Positions 52,980 through 63,620 of a DNA stretch of 64,000 nucleotides are shown piece after piece. Source of the DNA: an uncultured SAR86 cluster bacterium (GTDB taxonomy: Bacteria; Pseudomonadota; Gammaproteobacteria; Magnimaribacterales; D2472); NCBI GenBank assembly GCA_905181645.1, contig CAJIYN010000001.1, positions 599,334 to 663,333 of the forward strand, read 5' to 3'. Positions within the stretch are counted from its first letter, which is position 1; the number at the start of each line of letters is the position of its first letter. The position numbers and the translations under genes are program-made. The notes beneath the pieces were generated by a model. The model ran no database searches and had not been told where the DNA came from. It saw only the letters and a list, made by a program, of their open reading frames with translations.

Positions 52980-53396
52980 ATGACTATACAACAAACACTT
53001 TCAATAATTAAACCAGATGCTGTAGCTAAAAATGTAATTGGTAAAATTTTATCAAGATTTGAAGATAATGGATTAAAGATAATAGCAGGTAAATTAGTAT
53101 CTTTATCTGATGAGATGGCATCAGGTTTTTATGCAGAACATGAAGGCAGACCTTTCTTCCCAGCTCTAATAGAATTTATGACATCTGGCCCTGTTTTTGT
53201 TCAGGTTTTGGAAGGCGATGACGCGGTTATAAAGAATAGAGAGTTAATGGGAAGTACAAAACTCAATCATTTGCCCCTATTTGAGCGGATTTTGCAAAAA
53301 GTATTGATGCTAATGCTGTACATGGATCTGATTCTGATGAAAATGCTTATAAAAATCAATTATTTTTTTAATACAGAAGAGATTACTTCAACTTAA
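52980..53396 (+). CDS. ndk: Nucleoside-diphosphate kinase Ndk, damaged C-terminal half
   Basis: [90 protein letters not shown] is clean. Bases about 53250-53290 ([11 protein letters not shown]) do not fit Ndk and replace the NPKEAAPGTIR segment. [21 protein letters not shown], including the catalytic His, is in another frame, and the end [11 protein letters not shown] returns after a T-run shift. About 139 codons, normal length. Confidence 0.93.
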   Translation: MTIQQTLSIIKPDAVAKNVIGKILSRFEDNGLKIIAGKLVSLSDEMASGFYAEHEGRPFFPALIEFMTSGPVFVQVLEGDDAVIKNRELMGSTKLNHLPLFERILQKVLMLMLYMDLILMKMLIKINYFFNTEEITST

Positions 53397-53398
53397 TT

Positions 53399-54481
53399 TT
53401 GCAAGATAAAACTAATCTATTAGGCTATTCTCAAAAATCTTTAGAAGTTTTTTTTAAAGATATTGGCGAGCCATCTTTTAGAGCCAAGCAACTGCTTAAA
53501 ATGGGTTCATCAAAAGGGTGAATTGGATTTCGAGATGATGACTGATTTTAATAAAATTCTAAGAGAAAAATTAAAAGATTTAGCTAGTAATAATTTATTA
53601 TTTATAGAAGTGTTCTTACATCTGAAGAAGGCACTAAAAAATATTTAGTTGAGTTAGATTCAGGTTCTTCTATCGAGATGGTTAGAATTCCTGAAAAGAA
53701 AAGAATGACTTTGTGTATATCTTCTCAAGCTGGATGTGCACTTCAATGTACTTTTTGCGCCACAGGCGCTCAAGGTTTTGAAAAAAATCTAACCTCTGAT
53801 GAAATAATAGGTCAAGTTTGGCTTGCTAATTTTTATGATAAAAACGAGGCCCCTATAACCAATGTTGTATTTATGGGTATGGGTGAGCCACTTTTAAACT
53901 TTAATCCAGTTATGGAATCTGTCGATATTATGCGGAATCAAATAGCTTATTGTTTATCAAGAAAAAGAATTACCATTAGTACCTCTGGCATAGTTCCTCA
54001 AATCGATCAACTTACAAGTTCTATAGATGTTTCCTTAGCAATCTCTCTTCATGCACCAATTGATTCGCTTCGTGATGAAATCGTGCCTATTAATAAAAAA
54101 TACCCAATAAAAATGCTAATAAATTCATGCAAGAATTATTTATCTTTTTATGAGGGAAAAAGAAGCATCACTATAGAATATATTCTTATTGATGGTGTGA
54201 ATGATTCTCCAGAATTAGCTAGACAACTAACTAAGCTCCTTTCAAATATCTCATGTAAAATTAATTTAATTCCATTTAATCCGTTTGATGGAAGTGACTA
54301 TAAAAGATCGACAGATAAAAATATTTACGCATTCAAAAATTATCTAGTTAATAAGGGCTATATTACAACTTGCAGAATCACCAGAGGGGATGCAATTGAT
54401 GGAGCCTGTGGACAGCTTGTAGGAAACTTGAAAAAGACAATTAAAGGAAAAAGCCTTATTCAGCATACAAGTATTCATTAG
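53399..54481 (+). CDS. rlmN: Dual-specificity 23S rRNA/tRNA methyltransferase RlmN (frameshifted near N-terminus)
   Basis: Radical-SAM enzyme making 2-methyladenosine. Likely TTG start at 53399 (LQDKTNLLGYSQKSLEVFFKDIGEPSFRAKQLLKW); shifts near 53500 and 53610; then TKKYLVELDSGSSIEMVRIPEKKRMTLCISSQAGCALQCTFCATGAQGFEKNLTSDEIIGQVW with the CxxxCxxC cluster site, NVVFMGMGEPLLNFNPVMESVDIM, RKRITISTSGIVPQI, LAISLHAP, EYILIDGVNDS, NLIPFNPFDGSDYKRS, and TTCRITRGDAIDGACGQLVGNL with the second catalytic Cys. Last 267 residues intact. Confidence 0.95.
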
Positions 54482-54489
54482 GTGTCTAA

Positions 54490-55225
54490 ATGCCAAAAGA
54501 AATTAAATCAGTAAAAATAGGTTCAAAATTTTTAGATGAAAGATCTAAATTAAACCTAACGCTTGAAGATATTTCAAAAAATATTCATATAAATATAAGA
54601 TATCTTAAAGCTATAGAGAGTGATGATTATTCATTATTTCCGGCTAGAGCATTCGCTATTGGTTATTTTAAAAAATATTCAGATTTCCTTGGAATAAAAG
54701 ATCCATTTCCACTTAATGCGGATGAAAGAATTGTAAATTCTGAAGAGAATAAAGCTCAATCTTCAAGCAAGCAAATCTTGGAAGTTAAGTTATTTATAAA
54801 AGGAAATTTAATTCCAATATCAGCAATTTTGATATTAATACTTTCTATTATATTTATCTTAATGAATAACAAATCAAGTGATCTAGAAAAAATTTATTCT
54901 GAGACTCTTAATATTGAGCCGATCGGCGTTATTAAGGAAAAAAGTGAAGAAAAATTGATAGCTAAATCTCTGGTTAAGGATAGCAATTTAATACTAGTAT
55001 TTTCAGGTCCTTGTTGGGTTGAAATATATACAGATAATAAAAAACGTTTAATCTATAAGTTATATAATAAAGATGAAATTTTAGGAGTGGAGATTGAAAA
55101 AAGCTTTACACTTGTAATAGGTAATATTGATAATGTAAAAGCCACACTACGCTGGTAAAAATATTAATCTCATTGATAGCGCTAATGAACAAAAAGTGAG
55201 TACAACTACATTTAAAAATGAGTGA
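54490..55225 (+). CDS. rodZ: Cell shape protein RodZ (frameshift near the end)
   Basis: Cytosolic HTH (SVKIGSKFLDERSKLNLTLEDISKNIHINIRYLKAIESDDYSLFPARAFAIGYFKKYSDFLGI, residues about 8-75), one membrane helix (LIPISAILILILSIIFILM), then a periplasmic domain SNLILVFSGPCWVEIYTDNKKRLIYKLYNKDEILGVEIEKSFTLVIGNIDNVKATL. A shift near 55155 gives the end [25 protein letters not shown] at 55225, overlapping the ispG ATG. pilF, often upstream in this operon, is missing. Links MreB to the membrane in rod-shaped cells. Confidence 0.9.
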
Positions 55226-56279
55226 TTGGATTAAAAGAAAAAATACTAAAATAGTCAATGTTGGCGGGGTGCTTAGTTGGTGGAAAAAATCCTATTGCTA
55301 TTCAATCAATGACAAATACCAATACATGCGATGTTATCTCAACAGTTAATCAAATTAACGACTTACAAGCTGCTGGAGCAGATATTGTAAGAGTATCTGT
55401 ACCAGGTTTTGATGAAGCTGCTGCATTTAAAAAAATAAAGACACGTGTTAATATCCCTCTAATTACAGATATTCATTTTGATTATAAGATTGCTTTAAAA
55501 GTTGCAGGGTATGGCGCTGATTGCTTAAGAATAAATCCTGGTAATATTGGTAAAGCGGATAAGGTCAGAGAGGTAATACAAGCTGCAATAGATAATAATG
55601 TTCCAATAAGGGTTGGGGTGAATGCAGGCTCATTGGAAAAAGATCTTCAAAAAAAATATGGTGAACCAAATGCTGATGCTTTGGTTGAATCTGCCTTACG
55701 ACATGTAGATATTTTAGATAAATTTAACTTTGAAAATTATAAAATGAGTTTAAAAGCTTCAAATATAGAGATGACGGTTGAAGCATATAGAAAAATATCA
55801 AAAATTATCAATCAGCCACTTCACTTAGGCATTACTGAGGCTGGAAGTTATAGAGCAGGAACTGTTAAATCGTCAATTGGTATTGGGATGCTTCTTTCTG
55901 AGGGTATTGGAGACACTATAAGAATATCACTCGCATCTGATCCGGTAGATGAAATAAAAATAGGCTGGGATATTTTAAGAAGTTTAAATATTCGAAGTAG
56001 GGGAGTAAAGAATAATTGCATGTCCTAGCTGCTCAAGACAAAATTTTAATGTCATAGAGGTTGTAAATGAATTAGAGAATAGATTTGAAGGAATTTCAGA
56101 GGATTTAGAAGTAGCAATTATTGGATGCTATGTACAGGTACAGGTGGTGCAGGAAAATCATCATTAGTGGATGAGTTGGTAAGAAGGTTTATTACCGACT
56201 TTCCTGACAAAAAAATTGCTATCGTATCGGTTGATCCTTCTAAAAGAAAAACTGGAGGTGCTTTGTTAGGAGAGGCTAA
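55218..56279 (+). CDS. ispG: 4-hydroxy-3-methylbut-2-enyl diphosphate synthase IspG, C-terminus replaced
   Basis: Late MEP-pathway Fe-S enzyme. [17 protein letters not shown]; shift near 55262; [135 protein letters not shown] shift near 56010 gives [40 protein letters not shown], where PSC and GCYV hold cluster cysteines. From about 56138 a GTPase fragment replaces the NGPGEA end. Only LGEAK before the stop may be native. Confidence 0.93.
56138..56268 (+). other. Foreign patch: MeaB/IcmF-type GTPase P-loop inside ispG
   Basis: Reads [47 protein letters not shown]. The [18 protein letters not shown] P-loop followed by [15 protein letters not shown] is characteristic of the G-protein chaperone domain of fused isobutyryl-CoA mutase IcmF / MeaB. 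It begins within GCYV of IspG. Confidence 0.8.
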
Positions 56280-57517
56280 ATGACTAAAATTAATTCGTTA
56301 AGAGGCATGCCTGATTTTTACTCTGATGACTTAATTAGCTGGAGTCCTGTTGAAAATAAACTGGAAAAAATTTTTAAAGCCTAGATACTAATGAAATAAG
56401 AACACCAATCATGGAGTACACAGATTTATTTAAACGATTATTTTGATAATAATCTTTGTTAATAAAGAAATATATTCATTTAATGATAGAAATGACCAAA
56501 GTTTAAGCCTTAGGCCCGAAGGAACAGCGGGTGTTATTAGATCGATAATTGAAAAAAAATTAGATCAACAATCTCAGCATTGGGTATATGGGCCCAATGT
56601 TTAGATATGAAAGACCTCAAAAAGGAAGATATAGACAATTTCACCAAGCAGGTGTTGAAATTTTAGGATATCCAGAGGGGCAAGCAGATTTTGAGCTAAT
56701 CTCTATGATCTGCTCGATAATTAATGCCTTAAATATAAAGAATGCAAAATTAAAAATAAATCATCTTGGAGATAAAGACTCCAAGAAAGAATTTTCAAAA
56801 GCCTTAGTTAAGTATTTAATACCTTATAAAGACAAGATGGATGAAAAAGATCTAGAAAGACTTGGTAAAAATCCCTTAAGAATTCTTGATACAAAGGATT
56901 TAGGTATGCAGGAAATTCTTAAAGATGCACCTTCTCTTAATAATTTTATTTCTGATTCTGCAAACTTGCTACTTTCCTCAATTCAGAAAACGTTTAGTGA
57001 TTTATGCATTATAGAGATAGATAACACGCTCGTGAGAGGTCTTGATTATTATACAGGGTTAGTTTTTGAAGCATCTTCTTCTGATTTAGGAGCTCAAGAT
57101 GCATTTATAGGCGGAGGCAGATATGATAATCTTGCAAATACTCTTGGTGGCAAAGACATGCCAGCAATAGGGCTTGCAATAGGTCTAGAAAGATTAATAT
57201 CAATCTCATCAGTCTCTAAATTAGATGAAAAAAAGGTAGTCTTTATAAGTTCTACTAGCAATATAGCGCCATTAGCATTTAAAATAGCGAACCAGTTAAG
57301 AAATACCAATTCTAAAATCTCATTAGATATGGATTTAACTGATAGCAGTATTAAAGCTAAATTAAGAAGAGCTAATAAAACAGATGCTAGTCACGCATTT
57401 ATCTTTGGCGATGAGGAGATGAGCAATAAAAGAGTTATTGTTAAGTCATTAAGAGACGACGATGAGCAAGTTAGTATGAGTATTGAAGAATGCATAGCAT
57501 TCTATAAAAAAATCTAA
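56280..57517 (+). CDS. hisS: Histidine-tRNA ligase HisS (frameshifted N-terminus)
   Basis: Class II synthetase. ATG 56280: [33 protein letters not shown]; indels at 56380-56470 separate [49 protein letters not shown]. Intact from 56588: [38 protein letters not shown] (motif 2), [56 protein letters not shown] (His motifs and motif 3) and an anticodon domain ending [13 protein letters not shown]. About 412 codons. Confidence 0.95.
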
Positions 57518-57539
57518 TCTAAATATTAAGGATAGAAAC

Positions 57540-58186
57540 ATGGCTGAACACAGTAATGATGAAGAAAGACTTCTAGCAATAGTTGATTTTTTTAAGCACT
57601 ATAGAAATCTTATACTTTCTATAGTTTTATCTATTTCAGTTATTGGCATTGGAGCCTATGGTATTAAATACACTCAAGATTCTAAGAATAATTCAGCTGC
57701 AGTTATATACAGTAAATGGATGGAAGCAGTTTCTGCAGAAGATACCAACGCACTTGATGATAGTTCTTTATTTGACCAACTAATCAATGATTATAGATCC
57801 ACGGGATTTGCCCAATTTGCAATGATTAAGAAGGCGTCTGCACTTGCTTCAAACTCTCAGCTTGTGAGAGTAAAATATTTTTTAAGAAACTAATTGATAC
57901 TTCTGGTGGTTTTTTTGGTAATCCATTAGTAAATAAAATGTCTAGGGTAAGTTTAGCAAGAATCTTAATTGCAGAATCTAATTATGGCGAAGCTTTAAAT
58001 TCTATTGAAGGCTTAATGACTGGCTCAGATCCTTTGGTAAATGAACTAGCTGGCGATGCTCTAGCAGGACAGAAAAAAAATACCCTAGCTATTGAGCAAT
58101 ATAATTTAGCTAGAGATTTGTATGATGACGATGCATCAAAAAATATAGTTATTATGAAACTTAATAATATTCAACAGGTCTTATAA
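57540..58186 (+). CDS. yfgM: YfgM-like TPR membrane protein (one frameshift)
   Basis: MAEHSNDEERLLAIVDFFKHYRNLILSIVLSISVIGIGAYGIKYTQ: short cytosolic start, one membrane helix, then a periplasmic TPR region: AAVIYSKWMEAVSAEDTNALDDSSLFDQLINDYRSTGFAQFAMIKKASALAS, shift near 57870, GNPLVNKMSRVSLARILIAESNYGEALNSIEGLMTGSDPLVNELAGDALAGQKKNTLAIEQYNLARDLY. Family members (AncA) partner with the Sec translocon and PpiD. About 215 residues, in the usual slot between hisS and bamB. Confidence 0.9.
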
Positions 58187-58192
58187 ACAACT

Positions 58193-59449
58193 ATGAAATA
58201 TTTCTCACATTTACTGATAATTATATTTTTAAGCTCATGCTCAAGTATGGCTTTCTGGAACGATAACGAGGAACAAGTTGAGTCTAAAGAGCCTAGAAGT
58301 TTTGTTGATATTATAACTTTTTGGAATAATGGGCCAGAAGAAGAGGTCGATTTAACTGAGCCTAAGGCTCTATTTGATATCTCTAATCAAAAAGAGCTTA
58401 TTTTAAATTGGGAGATTGCTCTTCCTTCTGATAGAAGTGCAACAGATTTTATTCCTAACCTTTCGGGCTCAGGGGATAACAAGTTAGGTGCTTTTTTGCC
58501 AGCTTTTTCTGGTAAGACAATATTTTTTGCAAATAATAGTGGAGCTATAGGCTCTTTTGATCAAGCTTCAGGTCTAGAAAATTGGACCGCGCAAGTTACA
58601 GAGCTTTCTTCAGGTATTTCTGCAGGCTTTGGTGTACTTATTGTCGCTGGATCCCAGGGTGAATTGATTTGTTTGTCTCAAGAAGATGGTTCTACTCTTT
58701 GGTCTATTGACGCAGGAGCTGAGATTCTTGCACCAGCTACTATAAATGCAAAACTGGTCTTGGTTAAGACAAGTTCAGGTGAGCTAAATGCATATAATAT
58801 ATCTAATGGTACTAAAAAATGGTCTTACAGATCACAATTACCAGCACTTACATTGCGTGGAAGTAGTCCCCCAGTTATAGAAGAAGAAATCGTTTATGCA
58901 GCTTTTGATAATGGAAGACTTGGTGCCTTCCAGATAGATACAGGCTTTTTAGTCTGGGATGGAGCTATATCATATGTAGAAGGCACATCAGAATTAGATA
59001 ATATGATAGATGCAGATGCTGCTCCAGTGCTCGAGGGTGGACTTTTATTTATTGCTAACTATCAAGGGCAAATAGCTGCTTTTGATCCAGCTCAAAGAAG
59101 AATTGTATGGGCTGAAAAAGCCTCATCGTTTTATTCTCCAGTTATTTCTAAGGGTGTTATAGCTATTCTTGAAACCGATTCAACCTTTACAACATATTCA
59201 ACTAAAACCTTTATGCCATCTTGGACAAATGAAGACTACTATCTCAGAGAGCTATCAAATGCTGATATTTATAAAGGAAGCATCGTAGTAGGTGATTTTG
59301 AAGGGTATGTGCATCTTATCAATACATTAAATGGCACAACAACCAGCAGAATTAAATTAACACGAAGTCCAATTAAGTCTATTATTGCTAGAGCTAACAA
59401 TATATATATTGTCGATGAGCAATTTAATTTATATTCAGTTAGTCACTAG
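58193..59449 (+). CDS. bamB: Outer-membrane assembly lipoprotein BamB
   Basis: 418 residues, intact. Lipobox LIIIFLSSCSSMAFW. Eight-bladed propeller with PQQ-like repeats: GAIGSFDQASGLENWTAQV, GELICLSQEDGSTLWSIDAG, GELNAYNISNGTKKWSYRSQLPALTLRGSSPPVIEEEIVYAAFDNGRLGAFQIDTGFLVWDGAI, GQIAAFDPAQRRIVWAEKASSFYSPVISKG, GYVHLINTLNGTTTSRIKL. Two extra YxxF/W-type repeats (PRSFVDIITFWNNGPEEEVDLTEPKALFD) sit before the propeller. Part of the Bam complex with BamC above. Confidence 0.95.
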   Translation: MKYFSHLLIIIFLSSCSSMAFWNDNEEQVESKEPRSFVDIITFWNNGPEEEVDLTEPKALFDISNQKELILNWEIALPSDRSATDFIPNLSGSGDNKLGAFLPAFSGKTIFFANNSGAIGSFDQASGLENWTAQVTELSSGISAGFGVLIVAGSQGELICLSQEDGSTLWSIDAGAEILAPATINAKLVLVKTSSGELNAYNISNGTKKWSYRSQLPALTLRGSSPPVIEEEIVYAAFDNGRLGAFQIDTGFLVWDGAISYVEGTSELDNMIDADAAPVLEGGLLFIANYQGQIAAFDPAQRRIVWAEKASSFYSPVISKGVIAILETDSTFTTYSTKTFMPSWTNEDYYLRELSNADIYKGSIVVGDFEGYVHLINTLNGTTTSRIKLTRSPIKSIIARANNIYIVDEQFNLYSVSH

Positions 59450-59463
59450 AATGCAAAATAACA

Positions 59464-60844
59464 ATGTTTACTTCAATAGCAATAATTGGCCGTCCTAACG
59501 TAGGAAAATCAACTCTTTTTAATAAACTTACTAAGACGCGTGAGGCTATAGTTTCAGATTTTCCGGGTTTAACAAAAGATAGAAACTATGGCTATATCAA
59601 ACTTGGCAGCATAAAAAGCTTCATCATTGATACTGGAGGAATTGGGAAAGATGAATCTAATTTATCCCAAAATATATCAGATCAAGCCTGGATGGCAGCC
59701 AATGAATGTAATTTAATTTTATTTCTTGTAGACGGGTCTGAGAATTTAACATCAGAAGATTTTGAAATATTAAGTAGCCTAAGAAAACTAAATAAACCAT
59801 TTATAACACTTATTAATAAATCTGATAAATCATCTAAATCAGAGGCTTTAAACGATATCTCATCTAAAGGTATTAAAGACTTCTTAGACATTAGTGCAGA
59901 ACATTCAAGAGGATTGGATGATTTGAAGAAGCTTTTATTACAAATGTTACCTGATAAAACTGATGATGAAATTATTGATGGAAAAAAAATAGCAGTACTT
60001 GGGAGGCCTAATGCAGGCAAATCCACATTTATTAACAATTTTATTAAAGAAGATAGATTAGTTGTGTCAGAGGTAGCTGGAACAACCATCGATGCTATAA
60101 GAATACCATTCACTATAGATGGTAACGAGTTTGTTTTTATAGATACAGCTGGAATCAGAAAGGGATATAAACAAAATCATAAAGTTGAATACTTTTCATA
60201 TGTTCGAGCAATGCATGCAGTTGGAAGAAAGCGATGTTATTTTATTTTTAGTTGACTCAGAAGAAAGTATTGTCGATCAAGATCTCAAGCTTATTAATAT
60301 AATAGCTGAACAAGGTAAGCCGCTCTTTAATTGGATTAAATAAAGTTGATTTACTAACAAAATCAGAAAGATCAGAAATGTATGAAACAAAAAGAATGCA
60401 ATCTAACTTTTTAAAAGATTTTGTCAAAGTAGAAGTATCAGGGATGAAAGGCCTAGGATTTAAAAGACTTTTTAGAATCCTTAATAGTCTTATAAATAAA
60501 TCACAAACTAACTATTCAACTGCATGACAAATAAATATTTATATAAATTTATTGAACGAAGTGCGCCTCCATCTGTTGGAGGGCGTCAGCTCAAATTAAG
60601 ATATGTCCATTTTGGAGGCACGCAGCCAACAACTCTAATCATTCATTCTAATCAGGATAAGAAGATTCCTGCTAACTATAAAAGATACTTGGAAAACTCA
60701 TTTAGAGAAGAATTAGGTTTAAAAAGCATTCAGTTAAGAATTATTTTTAGAAAATCTGATAATCCTTTTGAAGGAAAAGTTAATAAATTAACTGATAGAC
60801 AAATCAAGAAGAAGAAAAGGTTGATGAAGCACGTAAAAAAATAG
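59464..60844 (+). CDS. der: Ribosome-assembly GTPase Der (EngA), frameshifted
   Basis: Two tandem GTPase domains acting in 50S maturation. Domain 1: AIIGRPNVGKSTLFNKLTKTREAIVSDFPGLTKDRNYG, IDTGGIGKDE, INKSDK. Domain 2: AVLGRPNAGKSTFINNFIKEDRLVVSEVAGTTIDAIRIPF, FIDTAGIRKGYK; after shifts near 60230 and 60330, LFLVDSEESIVDQDLKLINIIAEQGKPL and LNKVDLLTKSERSEMYE. A shift near 60525 joins the KH-like domain FIERSAPPSVGGRQLKLRYVHFGGTQPTTLIIHSNQ...NYKRYLENSFREELGLKSIQLRIIFRKSDNPF. The 106-aa ORF at 60524 is therefore the Der C-terminus, not a separate gene. Confidence 0.95.
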
Positions 60845-60943
60845 ATCACAAATCTTATTAATATTCATAGATAGACCAAATTTGTAGCATAACTACATAA
60901 AATAACTCATATTTATACTACACCTAAAGGTTATTTTATATAT

Positions 60944-60971
60944 TTGACATCAATTAGCATCTCTTTATAAA
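60944..60971 (+). promoter_or_regulatory. Putative sdh promoter
   Basis: TTGACA (60944-60949) and TATAAA (60966-60971) are 16 bases apart, a near-consensus sigma-70 promoter in the 230-base gap between der and sdhC. The leader to sdhC ATG 61075 would be about 95 nt and contains the hairpin below. Confidence 0.6.
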
Positions 60972-60988
60972 TCCGCACTACAGAAAAG

Positions 60989-61020
60989 TCTTATTTAAAA
61001 TAAATAAGATTTTATTTTTA
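60989..61020 (+). terminator. Hairpin with T-tract between the sdh promoter and sdhC
   Basis: TCTTATTTA-aaa-TAAATAAGA (9 bp, 3-base loop) followed by TTTTATTTTT. All but two pairs are A-T, so it is weak. It could terminate der transcripts, or act as an attenuator if the promoter at 60944 is real. Confidence 0.4.
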
Positions 61021-61074
61021 CAATTCCGTATAATTAGCTTGTAATTTGGATGTATAAGGGAACATTTGTTACTA

Positions 61075-61458
61075 ATGAAAAATGACCATAGACCAGTCAA
61101 TATAAATTTAATTAAGATAAAGCTGCCGATTTCAGCTTTAACTTCAATAACTCATAGGTTAGCTGGGATGTATATTTTTTTTATAACATACCCTTTATCA
61201 GTTTATTTATTTTTTCTTGCTTCAACTAACCAGGAGAACTTTACGTATTTAACAAATATGTTGATAAATAGCTCTTATTTAGCAACTTTTGTTGCTTTTA
61301 GTTTTTTAGTTCTTTGGTATCATATTTTAACTGGAGTTAGGCATTTAATAATGGATATGCATATAGGTGAATCTCTTCAAGCTAGTAAAGTTTCATCAAT
61401 TTTTGTTTTATGTATTTGGTTTATTTCAGTTATAGCAACTGCAATGGTTATCTTTTAG
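61075..61458 (+). CDS. sdhC: Succinate dehydrogenase cytochrome b556 subunit SdhC
   Basis: Start taken at ATG 61075 (MKNDHRPVNINLIKIKLPISALTSITHRLAGMYIFF); the ORF-track TTG at 61066 is less likely. SITHRLAG carries the quinone-site Ser and Arg; WYHILTGVRHLIMDMHIGE carries the likely heme ligand His. Three membrane helices. 127 residues, intact. The stop overlaps the sdhD GTG. Confidence 0.94.
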   Translation: MKNDHRPVNINLIKIKLPISALTSITHRLAGMYIFFITYPLSVYLFFLASTNQENFTYLTNMLINSSYLATFVAFSFLVLWYHILTGVRHLIMDMHIGESLQASKVSSIFVLCIWFISVIATAMVIF

Positions 61459-61817
61459 TGAAAGGATCAACCATATGGTACCTTCAAAGATGTAGTTCTA
61501 TCTTTATATTTATATATATAATTTATGTTGTTGTATTTATTATTTCCTCACTACCAATAGCATTTAATGAATGGTTTTTGTTTAAAAGCTCATTATTATT
61601 TAAGTTGTCAACTACTACAGCATTTCTTAGTATTTTAGTTCATGCTTACATTGGTTTATGGACCATAGGAACTGACTATCTAACACCAAGAACCTTGGGC
61701 TTCCTGAATTTTACTTTATCAAAAATTGCAGATACATCTAGGCTTTTATACAACATACTCTTCACCGTTCTTGGTCTGCTCTTATACTTTTATTTACTCT
61801 TACTTGTTTGGATATAG
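61458..61817 (+). CDS. sdhD: Succinate dehydrogenase membrane anchor SdhD
   Basis: GTG start at 61458 in the sdhC stop. VKGSTIWYLQRCSSIFIFIYIIYVVVFIISSLPI; STTTAFLSILVHAYIGLWTIGTDYL (HA-IGLWxIxxDY is the SdhD heme/quinone region); three helices; ends LLLYFYLLLLVWI. 119 residues, intact. The ORF-track start at 61410 lies inside sdhC and is not used. Confidence 0.92.
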   Translation: MKGSTIWYLQRCSSIFIFIYIIYVVVFIISSLPIAFNEWFLFKSSLLFKLSTTTAFLSILVHAYIGLWTIGTDYLTPRTLGFLNFTLSKIADTSRLLYNILFTVLGLLLYFYLLLLVWI

Positions 61818-61821
61818 ATTT

Positions 61822-63611
61822 ATGACAAATATAATTAATGCTAATAATATCAAAACTTTCTACAAAAGCAATAAATTCTTTTTTGGAGTAACGCTGGAAT
61901 GAGAACCTCTCTTGAATTGGCTAAATCAGGATTAAAGACAGCTGTTGTTTCTAAGGTTTTTCCAACTAGATCTCATACTGTATCAGCTCAGGGAGGTATA
62001 ACTTGTGCCATTCAAAGCGCGGATCCAAATGATGACTGGAGATGGCATATGTACGATACCGTTAAAGGTGCTGATTTTATTGGAGATCAAGATGCAATTG
62101 AATATCTTTGTTCTGAAGGACCTAAAGCTGTATTTGAGTTAGAGCATATGGGATTACCATTTTCTAGATTTGAGAATGGTAAAATATATCAAAGACCTTT
62201 TGGAGGGATGACAAAAAATTATGGTAAATGGCATAGTTCAAAGAACATGTGCAGCCGCAGATAGAACTGGACATGCAATTCTTCATACACTTGTATCAGA
62301 ATAATGTTAAAGAAGGATCAAATTTTTTAAATGAATGGTTTGCTGTTGATCTGGTACTAAATTCTAAAAATGAGGTTACTGGAGTTATTGCTTTTTCTAT
62401 TGAATATGGTGAAGTTGCATACTTAAAAGCTCAGGCAACCGTAATTGCCACTGGAGGTGCAGGAAGAATCTATGCGTCAACCACAAATGCATTAATTAAT
62501 ACTGGTGATGGCTTGGCTATGACTTTGAGAGCAGGTTTTGCAGCTCAAGATATGGAGATGTGGCAATTTCATCCAACAGGTATTTATGGTGCGGGCTCCT
62601 TAGTTACAGAAGGTTGTAGAGGAGAGGGTGGTTATCTTACGAATTCAGAAGGTGAAAGATTTATGGAAAGATATGCTCCTAATGCTCAAAGATTTAGCTG
62701 GCCGTGATGTGGTCGCTCGATGACCGACTTTTAGAAATATTAGAAGGAAGAGGTTGCGGAGAGAATAAAGATCATATCTTTTTAAAACTAGATCATCTAG
62801 GCGCAGATGTTTTAAATTCTAAATTACCTGGTATATGCGAACTATCCAAAACCTTTGCTCATGTAGATCCTGTGTATCATCCAATTCCTGTTGTCCCAAC
62901 TTGTCATTATATGATGGGAGGTACTCCAACAAACATCCATGGCCAAGCTTTTACTAGAATTAATTCTGAAGATGTGACTGTTCCAGGATTATTTGCTGCA
63001 GGCGAAGCAGCCTGTGTATCAGTTCATGGAGCTAATAGATTAGGAGGAAACTCTTTACTTGATTTAATTGTATTTGGAAGGGCTGCTGGAACTTTTATTC
63101 AAAAAGAACTCAGTTCAGGTGGAGGAGTTGAATCAGCATCTAATTCAGATATTGATAACTCTCTAGAAAGATTAAATAAATTAAATGAATCAAGCTCAGG
63201 TCATGAAACTGCCCCTGTTAAAAAAGAGTTACAAACATGTATGCAAAACTATTTTGGGGTATTCAGAAGAGGCGAGTTTATGGAAAAAGGTGTTGCTGAG
63301 TTGGAAGAAATTAGAAATAAAGCAGAAAATCTTTATTTAAGTGATAAGAGTGCTGCCTTTAATACGAGTAGAGTTGAGGCTTTAGAGTTACAAAATTTTT
63401 TTGAAGTTGCAGAGGCAACAGCTATTGCTGCATACAGTAGAAATGAAAGCAGAGGAGCTCATGCCAGAGATGATTTCCCAGAAAGAGATGATGATAACTG
63501 GTTATGCCACTCTCTATATGACCCAATTTCATAAGTCTCTTTCAAAAAGAGTAGTTAACTTTGCTCCTAAAACCATGGAAGCATTTCCTCCTAAAGTTAA
63601 GAGTTTATTAG
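61822..63611 (+). CDS. sdhA: Succinate dehydrogenase flavoprotein SdhA, frameshifted
   Basis: ATG 61822 (MTNIINA). Bases about 61845-61885 do not fit and remove the FAD GxGxxG loop. [39 protein letters not shown] holds the His that binds FAD; then shifts near 62245, 62695 and 63520 join [183 protein letters not shown] and [10 protein letters not shown]. Removing one inserted A near 63600 gives PKVRVY and a stop at 63609-63611. Confidence 0.95.
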
Positions 63612-63620
63612 GAACTATTT

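Noticed and set aside
60524-60844. Stand-alone KH-domain protein
   Set aside because: It is the C-terminal domain of Der, separated only by a frameshift near 60525.
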